A DNA stretch of 64,000 nucleotides from Allopusillimonas soli (GTDB lineage Bacteria > Pseudomonadota > Gammaproteobacteria > Burkholderiales > Burkholderiaceae_B): assembly GCF_004153445.1 (NCBI RefSeq), contig NZ_SDQC01000002.1, forward strand, positions 682,001-746,000, written 5' to 3'. Below the pieces are notes generated by a model. That model did not search any database. It was not told the origin of the DNA and saw nothing but the letters and a program-made list of their open reading frames with translations. A program made the translations under genes and the position numbers. Shown piece after piece: positions 1-10,072 of this stretch; within the stretch, counting starts at the first letter, position 1; each line of letters starts with the position of its first letter.

Positions 1-69
1 AACCTTGTAGCTCATGTTCCTGACGATGCCTGAATGGAAACAAACGGGGCCATTTTATGCCAGCTCGCA

Positions 70-2376
70 TCAAACACTGGAAAGACGCGGATTCTTGATC
101 TTTACCGACAACAACCGGCCCTTGCGGGCGCGTTTGCCGAGATATTCATCCAGGTCGGCCAGCGACAGCGTGAGCACCGTGTGCTTGTTGCGATAAACCC
201 CTTGCATCAGCAGCCCTCCCTCGCCCAGGGATGCCCATTGATCCAGCGCGTCGCCCTGATCCAGGCCCATGAGTATCGTGCCGCGCCCGCCGCCTGAAAG
301 CGTCTTGAGTTCGGCAAGACCCACGACAAGGAATTTGCCCTTGCGCGTGAGCATGGCCAGATGCGTGTCCGTTGCCTGCAGCAACGCCGGCTTGAGCAGC
401 ACATCGCCCTTATCGAGGCTGATGAACTGTTTGCCCGCGCGCTGTCGCGTTGTGCAGTCGCCCAGCGTTGTGATGAACCCGTAGCCGGCGCGCGTGCCCA
501 GGACATAGCGCCGGCCTGCCGCTCCGGCGATCATGTGTACGATGCGTGCGCCCGGCTCAAGTTCAATCATGGCGGTGATGGGCTGGCCGTCGCCGCGCGC
601 CGACGGCAGGCTGGAAACTGCTACGGTATAGACTCTGCCCTGGTCGGAAAAGGCCACCAGCTCATCGGTGCTGAGACATTCGATGGCATCGTACAGCGCG
701 TCGCCAGTCTTGAAGCCGAATTGCGCCGCATCGTGTCCGTGCCCCTGCCGCGAGCGCAGCCAGCCTTTCTGGGAAATGATGACGGTAACGGGCTCTTCGA
801 CCACCTTCACCTCCATGACGGCGCGTTCCGCTGCCTCGATAAGCGTGCGCCTGTCGTCGCCATAGGTTTTGGCATCCGCCTCGATTTCCTTGATCATGAG
901 GCGCTTGAAGGCCCGGGGATTGTCGAGCAGCTCCTGCAAACCGGCCTGCTCGTCGCGGCGCTCGGCGAGTTCCTTTTCGATCCTGAACCCTTCGAGGCGT
1001 GCCAATTGCCGTAAACGCATCTCGAGGATATCCTCGGCCTGGCGCTCGGTGAGATCGAATCGCGCCATGAGCGCGGCACGCGGTTCATCCGACTCGCGGA
1101 TGGTCTGTATAACCTCATCGACATTCAGGTAGACCACCATGCGGCCTTCGAGCACATGGATGCGGTCGCTGACCTTGTCCAGGCGAAAGCGGGTGCGGCG
1201 CGTCATGGTATGCGCGCGGAACTCGAGCCATTCGGTAAGAATATGGCGCAGCGAGCGTTGGCCTGGCCGTCCATCGGTGCCGATACACACCAGATTGATG
1301 GATACACTGCTCTCCATGCTTGTTTGGGCAAGCAGCATGGTGACGAATTCGCTACGGTCCACCCGGCTGGTCTTGGGCTCGAACACCAGACGCACCGCCG
1401 CCTCTTTGCCAGACTCGTCGCGCACCGCATCCAGCATGCCAAGCACCAGCGCCTTGGTTTGCTGCTGTTCGGCGCTCAAGCTCTTTTTCCCGGCCTTGAC
1501 CTTGGGATTGCTGCGATCCTCGATCTCCTCAAGAATCTTCTGCGCCGAGGTACCCGGTGGGAGCTCCGTCACAACGAGCTGCCATTGACCGCGGGCGAGT
1601 TCTTCGAACTTCCAGCGCGCCCTCGCCTTGAGCGAACCGCGCCCCGTGGCGTAGATCGCGGCAATGTCCTCGGCAGTGGAAATAATCTGGCCGCCACCCG
1701 CGAAATCGGGGCCTGGAATGAGATCTGCCAGCGTTTCGTCGGACAACTTGGGATCGCGTATCAGTGCCACACATGCCTGCGCAACCTCCCGCAGATTATG
1801 CGAAGGGATTTCGGTTGCCATACCCACGGCAATGCCGGATGCGCCGTTGAGCAGCATGACAGGCAGGCGGGCCGGCAGTTGAAGCGGCTCCTTCTGACTG
1901 CCGTCATAGTTGGCAATGAAGTCGACCGTGCCCTCGTCCAGCTCATCCAGCAGCAGGCGGGCGAACGGCGTGAGCCGAGCCTCGGTATAGCGCATGGCGG
2001 CAGCATTGTCGCCGTCGCGAGAACCAAAGTTGCCATGGCCGTCCACCAGTGGATACCGCAGCGTGAAATTCTGGGCCATGCGCACCATGGCGTCATAGGC
2101 AGCCTGATCTCCATGGGGATGGTATTTACCCAGCACATCACCGACCACGCGCGCCGATTTCACCGGCTTGGCGCCGGCAGCCAGGCCCATGGCGTCCATG
2201 GCGTAAAGAATGCGGCGCTGGACGGGCTTCTGACCATCGGTCACGTCGGGCAGCGCCCTTCCGCGCACGACGGACACGGCATAATCGAGGTACGCCTGTT
2301 CGGCATAGTGGGCCAGGGTGATGCCGTCTCCATCGCCCTGGCTGTGATCGAACAGACCCGCTTGTGTACTATCCAT
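70..2376 (-). CDS. parC: DNA topoisomerase IV subunit A
   Basis: ParC is the breakage-reunion subunit of topoisomerase IV, which decatenates daughter chromosomes together with ParE. The 768-residue protein is close to the usual ParC length. The N-terminal winged-helix/tower domain carries the catalytic tyrosine (about Tyr130, in AMRYTEARL). A C-terminal beta-pinwheel follows from about residue 500. The quinolone-interaction helix reads [13 protein letters not shown], so Gln91 stands where E. coli ParC has Ser80 and Asp95 where it has Glu84. The gene starts 18 nt after parE, so the two are probably co-transcribed. The choice of ParC over GyrA rests on the parE partner and the shorter pinwheel region. 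Confidence 0.96.
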   Translation of the reverse strand: MDSTQAGLFDHSQGDGDGITLAHYAEQAYLDYAVSVVRGRALPDVTDGQKPVQRRILYAMDAMGLAAGAKPVKSARVVGDVLGKYHPHGDQAAYDAMVRMAQNFTLRYPLVDGHGNFGSRDGDNAAAMRYTEARLTPFARLLLDELDEGTVDFIANYDGSQKEPLQLPARLPVMLLNGASGIAVGMATEIPSHNLREVAQACVALIRDPKLSDETLADLIPGPDFAGGGQIISTAEDIAAIYATGRGSLKARARWKFEELARGQWQLVVTELPPGTSAQKILEEIEDRSNPKVKAGKKSLSAEQQQTKALVLGMLDAVRDESGKEAAVRLVFEPKTSRVDRSEFVTMLLAQTSMESSVSINLVCIGTDGRPGQRSLRHILTEWLEFRAHTMTRRTRFRLDKVSDRIHVLEGRMVVYLNVDEVIQTIRESDEPRAALMARFDLTERQAEDILEMRLRQLARLEGFRIEKELAERRDEQAGLQELLDNPRAFKRLMIKEIEADAKTYGDDRRTLIEAAERAVMEVKVVEEPVTVIISQKGWLRSRQGHGHDAAQFGFKTGDALYDAIECLSTDELVAFSDQGRVYTVAVSSLPSARGDGQPITAMIELEPGARIVHMIAGAAGRRYVLGTRAGYGFITTLGDCTTRQRAGKQFISLDKGDVLLKPALLQATDTHLAMLTRKGKFLVVGLAELKTLSGGGRGTILMGLDQGDALDQWASLGEGGLLMQGVYRNKHTVLTLSLADLDEYLGKRARKGRLLSVKIKNPRLSSV

Positions 2377-2394
2377 TGCTGATTTCCATAATGC

Positions 2395-4356
2395 TTATAC
2401 GTCGACTTCGGCGAGATTGCCCTTTGCCTCGAGCCATGCCCGCCGCTGGGCCGACTCACCCTTGCCCATGAGCATGTCGAACATCTGCGTGGTGGCGGCC
2501 ACGCCAGGCTCGCCGTAGACAACCGGCATCAGGCGCCGGGTGTCCGGATTCATGGTGGTGTCCCACAACTGCTCAGCGCTCATTTCGCCCAGCCCCTTGA
2601 AGCGGCTTATGCTCCACGCCCCCTCCCGCACGCCCTCGGTGCGCAGCTTGTCCTGGACCACCTGAAGCTCTTCATCATCGAGGCAGTACAGCTTGCGCGC
2701 GGGGCGCTTGCCCGATGCGGGGACATCAACCCGAAACAGCGGCGGGCGCGCCACGTAGACGTGGCCGGCCTCCACCAGTTTGGGGAAATGGCGAAAGAAC
2801 AAGGTGAGCAGCAGCACCTGTATGTGCGAGCCGTCCACGTCGGCATCCGAGAGAATGCATATGCGGCCATAGCGCAATCCGGACAGGTCGGCGTTGTCGC
2901 TGGCTCCGTGCGGATCGACGCCGATGGCCACGGCAATGTCATGTATCTCGTTGTTGGCAAACAAGCGGTCGCGATCCACCTCCCAGGCATTGAGCACCTT
3001 GCCCCTCAGGGGAAGAATGGCCTGAAATTCTTTGTCGCGGCCCATTTTGGCCGATCCTCCCGCCGAATCGCCCTCCACGAGGAAGATTTCCGTCTGCGTA
3101 ACATCCGTGGATTCGCAATCGGTCAGTTTTCCCGGCAGCACCGCCACACCCGAGCTCTTGCGCTTCTCCACCTTCTTCGCCGAGCGCGCACGGGCCTGGG
3201 CCTGCCTGATGGCACTTTCCGCCAACTTGCGGCCGTATTCGACATTGGCATTAAGCCAGAGATCAAGCGCGTTCTTGACGTAGCCACTGACCAGCCTGAC
3301 GGCGTCGCGGCTGTTGAGTTTCTCTTTGATCTGCCCCTGGAACTGCGGATCGAGCACCTTGGCTGACAGCACAAAGCTGGCATGGGCATAGACGTCGTCC
3401 GCCATCAGCTTGACGCCCTTGGGAATCAGCGAATGCAGTTCCGCAAAGGCGCGAACCGCGTTGAACAGACCGTCGCGCAACCCGGCCTCGTGCGTGCCGC
3501 CGGCTGTAGTGGAAATGAGGTTGACGTAGGATTCACGCAGGACGTGGCCTTCGGTGGTCCAGGCTACCACCCAGTGGGCGCCCTCACCTTCGGAAAAGGA
3601 CTCATCATCTTCGCCGGCGTACTGTTTGCCTTCGAACAAGGGGATGATTTTTTCCTCGCCCTGCACGGCTTCCTCGAGGTAGCCGCGCAATCCGGCCTGA
3701 TACTGCCACTCGCGCACCTCGCCGCTCTTCTCCACGACCAGAACCACCTTGACGCCATCCAGGAGTACAGCCTTGCTGCGTAAGGCGTGGACAAGTTCGG
3801 CCATGGGAATGACCGCACTGTCGAAATACTTGGGATCGGGCCACACACGCACCAGCGTGCCGCTTTTGCGGCGGGCTGCGGTGTCCACCTGTTTCAGTGG
3901 CGTCTTGACGTCGCCGTCGGCAAAAGCGAGCTCATGGACGGCTCCGTCACGCCAGACGCGCACCTCCAGGCGCCGCGACAGCGCATTGGTTACGGACACG
4001 CCGACACCATGCAGGCCGCCCGAAAAAGCGTAGGCGCCGCCCTGCTTCTTGTCAAATTTCCCGCCGGCATGCAGGCGGGTGAACACCAGTTCGACAACCG
4101 GCGCATGCTCCTGGGCGTGCATGCCCACGGGAATGCCTCGCCCGTCATCCTCGACGGACACGCTGCCATCAGTGTGCAATGTGACTTTGATCTGGCTTCC
4201 AAAGCCAGCCAAAGCCTCATCGGCGGCGTTGTCTATGACCTCCTGGATGATATGGAGCGGGTTGTCGGTGCGGGTATACATGCCGGGCCGCTGCCTGACG
4301 GGCTCCAGCCCTTTGAGCACCCTTATGGATGCTTCGTCGTAACGTGGTGTAGCCAA
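2395..4356 (-). CDS. parE: DNA topoisomerase IV subunit B (ATPase)
   Basis: ParE is the ATP-hydrolysing subunit that drives strand passage by topoisomerase IV. The 653-residue protein opens with a GHKL ATPase domain (QEVIDNAADEAL, then EDDGRGIPV and the GGLHGVGVSVTNALS loop). The TOPRIM domain follows, with the metal-binding EGDSAGG motif and DADVDGSHI. Its length fits ParE and is too short for most GyrB proteins with the large insert. It is the first gene of the parE-parC pair. The 215-nt gap to the divergent trxA must hold promoters for both directions. The start is the ATG of MATPRYDEAS. Confidence 0.96.
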   Translation of the reverse strand: MATPRYDEASIRVLKGLEPVRQRPGMYTRTDNPLHIIQEVIDNAADEALAGFGSQIKVTLHTDGSVSVEDDGRGIPVGMHAQEHAPVVELVFTRLHAGGKFDKKQGGAYAFSGGLHGVGVSVTNALSRRLEVRVWRDGAVHELAFADGDVKTPLKQVDTAARRKSGTLVRVWPDPKYFDSAVIPMAELVHALRSKAVLLDGVKVVLVVEKSGEVREWQYQAGLRGYLEEAVQGEEKIIPLFEGKQYAGEDDESFSEGEGAHWVVAWTTEGHVLRESYVNLISTTAGGTHEAGLRDGLFNAVRAFAELHSLIPKGVKLMADDVYAHASFVLSAKVLDPQFQGQIKEKLNSRDAVRLVSGYVKNALDLWLNANVEYGRKLAESAIRQAQARARSAKKVEKRKSSGVAVLPGKLTDCESTDVTQTEIFLVEGDSAGGSAKMGRDKEFQAILPLRGKVLNAWEVDRDRLFANNEIHDIAVAIGVDPHGASDNADLSGLRYGRICILSDADVDGSHIQVLLLTLFFRHFPKLVEAGHVYVARPPLFRVDVPASGKRPARKLYCLDDEELQVVQDKLRTEGVREGAWSISRFKGLGEMSAEQLWDTTMNPDTRRLMPVVYGEPGVAATTQMFDMLMGKGESAQRRAWLEAKGNLAEVDV

Positions 4357-4506
4357 TTTGAGTCCGGGTTCGTGATGTGAAAACGGTATATTTTACGAAG
4401 TCGGCGGGCAAAGGGTGATGCACCGCCAAAGCTGCGCCGCCGGGATGGGAATGGTATGCTTGTCGGAAAGCGGCAACGCACACAGGCGAAAAACCAACAG
4501 AATACA

Positions 4507-4536
4507 TTGTGCGATTGCCCCGCCGTCCCGTATAGT
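4507..4536 (+). promoter_or_regulatory. Candidate sigma70 promoter for trxA
   Basis: A TTGTGC -35 box and a TATAGT -10 box are separated by 18 nt and end about 35 nt before the trxA ATG. This is the best match in the parE-trxA gap. It is read from consensus similarity only. Confidence 0.4.
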
Positions 4537-4571
4537 TTTCCTGTACCGATCATCCTTTTTTCTTTTTTATC

Positions 4572-4898
4572 ATGAGCGATTCCATCAAACACGTGACCGA
4601 TGCCTCGTTCGAGGCTGATGTTCTCAACGCAGACCTTCCCGTACTGGTCGATTACTGGGCGGAGTGGTGTGGACCCTGCAAGATGATTGCGCCGCTGCTC
4701 GAGGAAGCCTCGAAGCAATACGCCGATCGTGTTATCATAGCGAAGGTAGATGTCGATGCAAATCCCGACACTGCTGCCCGGTTCGGCATACGGGGCATAC
4801 CCACCCTCATGCTGTTCAAGGATGGCAAGGCTGCCGCTACCAAGGTCGGCGCAATGTCCAGGACACAGCTCAGCGCTTTCCTAGACGAAAACGTTTAA
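4572..4898 (+). CDS. trxA: Thioredoxin 1
   Basis: This is a cytoplasmic protein-disulfide reductase that donates electrons to ribonucleotide reductase, peroxiredoxins and other targets. The 108-residue protein matches the classic thioredoxin length. It carries the WCGPC redox motif at about residues 33-37 and the cis-proline segment RGIPTLMLF. The sequence just before the ATG is a pyrimidine run (about ten T with one C) rather than a Shine-Dalgarno, so initiation may depend on ribosomal protein S1 or a leaderless-like mode. rho follows 99 nt downstream on the same strand, a common trxA-rho arrangement in proteobacteria. Confidence 0.96.
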   Translation: MSDSIKHVTDASFEADVLNADLPVLVDYWAEWCGPCKMIAPLLEEASKQYADRVIIAKVDVDANPDTAARFGIRGIPTLMLFKDGKAAATKVGAMSRTQLSAFLDENV

Positions 4899-4997
4899 CC
4901 AAATACAAAATTCTCTTTATCAGGCAAACCCTTTTTGCGCGCGGGCCCTTTCCTGGGTCCGCCATCTCCGCCAAATACCCCTCCCTTCTCTTCTCTC

Positions 4998-6254
4998 ATG
5001 CATCTCAATGAATTAAAAACGCAGCATGTCTCCAAGCTGCTGGAAATGGCCGCCGAGCTGGAAATCGACAACGCCAGCCGCCTGCGCAAGCAGGAGTTGA
5101 TGTTCGCCATCATGAAGCGCCGCGCCAAACAGGGCGAGCAGATCTTCGGGGATGGCGTGCTTGAGGTGTTGCCCGACGGCTTCGGCTTCCTGCGCTCGCC
5201 CGACACGTCCTATCTCGCCAGCACCGACGATATCTACATCTCGCCGTCGCAGATACGCCGTTTCAATCTGCATACCGGCGATTCGATCGAAGGCGAGGTG
5301 CGGACCCCCAAGGATGGCGAACGCTACTTCGCGCTGGTCAAGGTCGACAAGGTCAACGGCATGCAGCCCGAGGCGATCAAGCATCGCATCATGTTCGAGA
5401 ACCTCACACCGCTGCATCCAGACGAGGTTATGACGCTTGAGCGGAACATCAAGAGCGAAGAAAACATCACCGGCCGCATCCTGGACATCTTTGCGCCCCT
5501 GGGCAAGGGCCAGCGCGCGCTCATCGTCGCCAGCCCCAAGTCGGGCAAGACGGTCATGATGCAGCACATTGCGCATGCCATCACCACCAATTACCCCGAC
5601 GCATTCATGATCGTGCTGCTGGTCGACGAACGGCCCGAGGAGGTGACGGAGATGCAACGCACTGTGCGCGGCGAAGTGGTGGCGTCGACATTCGACGAGC
5701 CGGCCACGCGCCATGTGCAGGTTGCCGAAATGGTCATCGAAAAGGCCAAGCGCCTGGTCGAACTCAAAAAGGATGTCGTGATACTGCTCGACTCCATTAC
5801 GCGTCTGGCGCGCGCCTACAACACGGTCGTGCCGGCTTCTGGCAAGGTACTGACCGGCGGTGTGGACGCGAATGCGCTGCAACGTCCCAAGCGCTTCTTT
5901 GGCGCGGCCCGCAACCTGGAGGAAGGTGGCTCGCTGACCATCATCGGCACCGCCCTGGTCGAAACGGGCAGTCGCATGGACGAGGTCATCTACGAAGAAT
6001 TCAAGGGTACCGGCAACTCCGAAGTACACCTTGAGCGGCGCCTTGCCGAAAAGCGCGTATACCCCGCCATCAATCTGAACAAATCCGGCACCCGCCGGGA
6101 AGAATTGCTGATCAAGCCGGAGCTGCTGCAAAAGGTATGGGTTCTGCGCAAGTTCATTCACGACATGGACGAAATCGAGGCGATGGAGTTCATTCTGGAC
6201 AAGATACGCGCGACCAAGACCAATGCCGAGTTTTTCGACATGATGAAAAAGTAG
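4998..6254 (+). CDS. rho: Transcription termination factor Rho
   Basis: Rho is a hexameric RNA helicase that ends transcription of untranslated RNA. With the start at MHLNELKTQ the protein has 418 residues, matching E. coli Rho (419). The N-terminal helical domain is followed by the cold-shock-like RNA-binding fold ([19 protein letters not shown]). The RecA-type ATPase has Walker [10 protein letters not shown] and the [11 protein letters not shown] region. An upstream in-frame start would add 21 unrelated Pro-rich residues, so it was rejected. As with trxA, the ATG is preceded by a C/T-rich tract without a Shine-Dalgarno. A GC hairpin (GGGCCC paired with GGGTCC) lies in the trxA-rho gap and might attenuate read-through. 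Confidence 0.97.
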   Translation: MHLNELKTQHVSKLLEMAAELEIDNASRLRKQELMFAIMKRRAKQGEQIFGDGVLEVLPDGFGFLRSPDTSYLASTDDIYISPSQIRRFNLHTGDSIEGEVRTPKDGERYFALVKVDKVNGMQPEAIKHRIMFENLTPLHPDEVMTLERNIKSEENITGRILDIFAPLGKGQRALIVASPKSGKTVMMQHIAHAITTNYPDAFMIVLLVDERPEEVTEMQRTVRGEVVASTFDEPATRHVQVAEMVIEKAKRLVELKKDVVILLDSITRLARAYNTVVPASGKVLTGGVDANALQRPKRFFGAARNLEEGGSLTIIGTALVETGSRMDEVIYEEFKGTGNSEVHLERRLAEKRVYPAINLNKSGTRREELLIKPELLQKVWVLRKFIHDMDEIEAMEFILDKIRATKTNAEFFDMMKK

Positions 6255-6286
6255 AATTCCTTTCAACCTCAACCGAGTTTGCCTTG

Positions 6287-7630
6287 ATGAAACTACCTAC
6301 ACTCGATCAATTTCTAGACCAGATACGCGCCCGCGACCCGAACCAACCGGAGTTCATGCAGGCGGTCAAGGAAGTGATGACCAGTTTGTGGCCTTTCATC
6401 GAGCAGAACCCGCGCTATGCCGAACAGGGCATCCTGGAGCGGCTGGTCGAGCCCGAGCGTGCCATCCAGTTTCGCATCAGTTGGGTTGACGACAAGGGCA
6501 ACACACGCGTCAATCGCGGCTTTCGCATCCAGCATAACTCGGCCATCGGCCCTTTCAAGGGCGGCATGCGATTTCACCCGTCGGTAAATCTTTCCATCCT
6601 CAAGTTCCTCGCGTTCGAGCAGACCTTCAAGAACGCCCTGACAACGCTGCCCATGGGTGGCGGCAAGGGCGGTTCCGACTTCGATCCCAAGGGCAAGTCC
6701 GATGCTGAGGTCATGCGGTTCTGCCAGGCGCTCATCATCGAACTGCACAGGCATCTCGGCCCGGATACCGATGTGCCGGCCGGCGACATCGGCGTCGGGG
6801 CACGCGAAGTCGGCTTCATGGCCGGCATGATGAAAAAATTGTCCAACTCAGCCGCGTCGGTGTTCACCGGAAAGGGACTGAGCTTCGGCGGGAGCCTGAT
6901 CCGGCCCGAGGCCACAGGCTATGGCACCGTCTATTTTGCGGAAGAAATGCTGAAACATGCCGGCCAGTCTATCGAAGGCTTCACCGTATCAGTATCCGGC
7001 TCGGGCAACGTGGCGCAATACGCCATTGAGAAATGCATGCAGCTGGGCGCCAAGGTGATTACGGTGTCAGACTCTCACGGCGCGGTGATAGACAAGGCGG
7101 GGTTCACGCCGGCCAAGCTCGCCGAACTGATTCGCATCAAGAACGAAGAGCGGGGCCGGGTGCAAACATATGCCGAGCGCCTTGGCCTCGTATACGAAGC
7201 CGGAAAACGTCCCTGGCACGTCCCTGTGGATGTCGCACTGCCCTGCGCAACGCAGAACGAGCTCGAGCTCGAAGACGCACAGACACTGATCAAGAACGGC
7301 GTACGATGCGTGGCGGAAGGCGCCAACATGCCCACAAGCCTGGACGCCGTGGAGGCCTTCGTGAATGCGGGCATTCTCTACGCGCCGGGCAAGGCAAGCA
7401 ACGCCGGCGGCGTGGCGGTATCGGGCCTGGAAATGAGCCAGAATGCGCAGCGTCTGATGTGGACACGCGAACAAGTGGACAACAAGCTGCATGCAATCAT
7501 GCGCAATATTCACGAGAACTGCGTACTGCACGGCAAGCAGCCGGACGGCGGCGTTAACTACCTGAACGGCGCGAATATCGCGGGCTTTGTGAAAGTGGCC
7601 GACGCCATGCTGCAACAGGGGCTTTACTAG
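6287..7630 (+). CDS. gdhA: Glutamate dehydrogenase (NADP-type)
   Basis: This enzyme catalyses reductive amination of 2-oxoglutarate with ammonia, linking nitrogen assimilation to the TCA cycle. The 447 residues match the bacterial hexameric NADP enzyme (E. coli GdhA). Visible motifs are the substrate loop GPFKGGMRFHP, the catalytic-lysine segment LPMGGGKGGSDFDPKGKS, and DVPAGDIGVGAREVGFM. A Rossmann domain follows (VSGSGNVAQYA). The ATG at MKLPTLDQF was preferred because longer in-frame starts run back into rho. Its stop is shared with the convergent sulfatase gene: the four bases CTAG give both genes their TAG. Confidence 0.95.
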   Translation: MKLPTLDQFLDQIRARDPNQPEFMQAVKEVMTSLWPFIEQNPRYAEQGILERLVEPERAIQFRISWVDDKGNTRVNRGFRIQHNSAIGPFKGGMRFHPSVNLSILKFLAFEQTFKNALTTLPMGGGKGGSDFDPKGKSDAEVMRFCQALIIELHRHLGPDTDVPAGDIGVGAREVGFMAGMMKKLSNSAASVFTGKGLSFGGSLIRPEATGYGTVYFAEEMLKHAGQSIEGFTVSVSGSGNVAQYAIEKCMQLGAKVITVSDSHGAVIDKAGFTPAKLAELIRIKNEERGRVQTYAERLGLVYEAGKRPWHVPVDVALPCATQNELELEDAQTLIKNGVRCVAEGANMPTSLDAVEAFVNAGILYAPGKASNAGGVAVSGLEMSQNAQRLMWTREQVDNKLHAIMRNIHENCVLHGKQPDGGVNYLNGANIAGFVKVADAMLQQGLY

Positions 7631-9276
7631 TTTTCCGGTTGCCGGTTCATGGCGCAAGAAGGCTCTTCATCGGAAGCGCCTTTTTTGTGCACGCGCAATG
7701 CATGCGCGAGCAAGGCCTGAGCAAGCTCATGGGATTGCAGCGTGCACGATGTGCTCGCAGGACGCGGCTGTGAACGGTGGGCGAGCGCCGGGGGGTTGGA
7801 CCACATGAAAAAATCCGTGCTGCCTTCGGGCTCGCCCAACTGGGCGTACACCGCAGGCATGATGGGCACATGATCGCCGAAGACCGCCAGCGAGGCGGAG
7901 CGCTCGTGTTTCTCCAGACGGGCTTTCAATTGCTGAAGCATCCGGTCTGTGTTGGCGATATGGCGCGCATATACAACGGCGTCGTCGCATCCGGTGGGCA
8001 AGCCTTGAGGGAAATAGAAGTGCTGCTCGCCCGGATCAAACTGCTCCCATTGCAGCGGGCCATGATTCTCCATGGTGATCACATAGATGAACAGCGGCGG
8101 GCGAGGCGCGCCCGGCTGGCCTTCGTCGTCCAGTAGCCGGCACACCTTTTCGGCGACCGCGCTGTCGGCAATGTAGGGACCGAATCGCGCCGCGTCGGGG
8201 AAGTCGTCCTGCGCAAGAAAAACATCGAAACCCAATGCGGGAATGGCTTTGTCGCGTCGATAAAACGCGCGGGCATACGGGTGCACGCACAGGGTTCTAT
8301 AGCCCAGCCGACGCAAATAATGGGCCACCGTGGGCACGGCATGGCGGCCAAGAGAGCGATAAGGGTTGTAGCGGTGCACCGACATGACCTCGGGCGCAAT
8401 GCCCGATAACACCGCATACTCGGTACGCACGGTATTGGCGCCCCAGGAGGGTACCCGCAGGTGACCGTGCGGCAGCCCCTGTTCGGCGCTTTCCGCAAGC
8501 ATGGCGTCAAATACGGTCAGAATGTCGTGTCGCAGGCCCCGGAAGGTGCGCCTTGGGTCGAAAAACGACTCGCATTGCACCATGATCAGGTCGGGCAGAT
8601 GCTCAGCCTCCTTGTCCGGCGGCGTGGAAAAAGGCGCGTGGGCGCTCAGATCAAGCTGCCGCCCTTCTTCCTGGCGGTATCGCCACCATGCGCACAGCAT
8701 GCCCAGGACTTGTTGGTCGCGACCGCCTTCCGAGGAGATGGATACGGGCCGCCGCCCCGCGCACCACAACAACACCGCGGCGGCGACAGCAAGCGAGGCG
8801 GCCAAGACCAATGACTGGGCCCAGGTCTCGCCCAAAGCTGGCTCCAGCATGACGCCGGCCACCATGGCGGCCACATAGGCGGCCGCGCCCATGATGGCGT
8901 TGCCGATGCCGAAAAATGGGAGATAGAACTGCGGATGCCTGATCGCGTCCGTGAAATACTCGAAATCGGGATAAATGAAGGGCTCGCGCAAAGTAATGTA
9001 CTTGATGTTGCCGATTACGGTCAGCAGTACAAGCAGCGCCAGCAAATTAACCGTGGCCACCCAGGGGCGCTGATAAATCGCCAGCAGCGCGGCAAAACCC
9101 AAAGCCCATAGCCCTGCATGCACGGCCAGGCAGCGCCAGTCGCGGCGCCACGGGGCAACAGGGCGCGGCCGAGCAAATGCCTCGACGACGAAGCCCAGCA
9201 GCAAGCCCAGCACAAAGGGAATGCACCACGCGGACAATGGCGGCACGGCGAAGAAGGATCCCGGCAAGTCAATCAC
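7627..9276 (-). CDS. Membrane LTA-synthase-type sulfatase family protein
   Basis: This is probably a membrane-anchored enzyme that transfers or hydrolyses a phospho- or sulfo-ester group on a surface polymer, like lipoteichoic acid synthase or the phosphoglycerol transferase OpgB. About five hydrophobic segments occupy residues 10-175. An extracytoplasmic sulfatase-fold domain runs from about residue 225. It shows the metal-binding start VQCESFFD, the probable nucleophile threonine in GANTVRTEYAVLSG, MENHGPL and FGDHVPIM. The start is a GTG that overlaps the SDR gene by 8 nt, and it is the last gene of the KpsS-SDR-sulfatase unit. The substrate cannot be read from sequence. The stop overlaps the gdhA stop. 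Confidence 0.85.
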   Translation of the reverse strand: MIDLPGSFFAVPPLSAWCIPFVLGLLLGFVVEAFARPRPVAPWRRDWRCLAVHAGLWALGFAALLAIYQRPWVATVNLLALLVLLTVIGNIKYITLREPFIYPDFEYFTDAIRHPQFYLPFFGIGNAIMGAAAYVAAMVAGVMLEPALGETWAQSLVLAASLAVAAAVLLWCAGRRPVSISSEGGRDQQVLGMLCAWWRYRQEEGRQLDLSAHAPFSTPPDKEAEHLPDLIMVQCESFFDPRRTFRGLRHDILTVFDAMLAESAEQGLPHGHLRVPSWGANTVRTEYAVLSGIAPEVMSVHRYNPYRSLGRHAVPTVAHYLRRLGYRTLCVHPYARAFYRRDKAIPALGFDVFLAQDDFPDAARFGPYIADSAVAEKVCRLLDDEGQPGAPRPPLFIYVITMENHGPLQWEQFDPGEQHFYFPQGLPTGCDDAVVYARHIANTDRMLQQLKARLEKHERSASLAVFGDHVPIMPAVYAQLGEPEGSTDFFMWSNPPALAHRSQPRPASTSCTLQSHELAQALLAHALRVHKKGASDEEPSCAMNRQPEN

Positions 9277-10072
9277 CGAAGCCGAAGCGCTTCAAAAGCC
9301 ACGATGACAAGGCCGGATGCGCCAGCCCCAGAAACCAGCAGCTGAAATTGAGCGGAAACGGAAAGCTGATGCGGGCGCGGTTGCGGTCAAGACCGCGCCG
9401 TATGACGCGGGCCGCTTTTTCCGCGGTCCACAGAAAGGGCTTGGGGCCCGGCATGTCGTGACACATTTTCGACTCAACATAGCCCGGCATGATCACGTTC
9501 ACCTTGATGCCCTGCGGGCCCAGCCAATCTCGCATACCCTCGCCATAGGCATTGACAGCCGCCTTGCTGGCGCTGTATGTCGGCGTGATGGGCAAGCCGC
9601 GCTGGGCTGCCAGCGAACTCATCAGCGCGATCTGGCCGGATCCACGCGCACGCATGGCAGGCAGTACGCCCTGAACCGTGGCCAAGGCCGCCCTGATATT
9701 CACATCCAGCAATACCTGCATCTCATCCCAATCTTCCCCGCTGCCATCGGGCTTCCCATGGATATTGACGCCCGCATTGACTACAACGAGGTCAAGACGC
9801 ATGGTTTCCGACATATACCGAAGCCAGTCCAGCAGCGCGGCAGTATCGCGCACGTCCAGTCCCTTGACAACGACACGCGCGCCCTTCGCCTGACATGCTT
9901 GCGCAAGCGGCTGCAGATGCGACGCATCGCGCGCGTGGAGTACAAGCGTGACGCCCGGCGCAGCATACTCGCGGGCCAGAGCGCTGCCAATGCCCCCAGC
10001 CGCTCCCGTGATCAGAATGCCGCGGGACGCTGCCTCGGCGCCAAGAGGGGGTTGCGCGCCGGCGGCTGTCAT
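9269..10072 (-). CDS. SDR family NAD(P)-dependent oxidoreductase
   Basis: This is a classical short-chain dehydrogenase/reductase of 267 residues. The dinucleotide-binding TGAAGGIG motif is at residues 22-29, NAGV at 99-102, the catalytic serine near 152, and the YxxxK pair at Tyr166/Lys170. It starts in an ATGA overlap with the upstream KpsS-like gene and overlaps the sulfatase gene downstream, so all three are translationally coupled. The last 40 residues are hydrophobic and aromatic (FPLNFSCWFLGLAHPALSSW), suggesting membrane association. It probably modifies a sugar or lipid precursor of the surface polymer, but that is inference from context. Confidence 0.85.
   Translation of the reverse strand: MTAAGAQPPLGAEAASRGILITGAAGGIGSALAREYAAPGVTLVLHARDASHLQPLAQACQAKGARVVVKGLDVRDTAALLDWLRYMSETMRLDLVVVNAGVNIHGKPDGSGEDWDEMQVLLDVNIRAALATVQGVLPAMRARGSGQIALMSSLAAQRGLPITPTYSASKAAVNAYGEGMRDWLGPQGIKVNVIMPGYVESKMCHDMPGPKPFLWTAEKAARVIRRGLDRNRARISFPFPLNFSCWFLGLAHPALSSWLLKRFGFGD

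Noticed and set aside
1156-2382. A 408-codon open frame on the plus strand opposite parC.
   Set aside because: It lies wholly inside parC, has no recognisable domain or ribosome-binding site, and is the expected mirror frame of a high-GC gene.
5013-6272. A 419-codon frame on the minus strand opposite rho.
   Set aside because: It is a shadow of rho with no family motif; rho itself is unambiguous.
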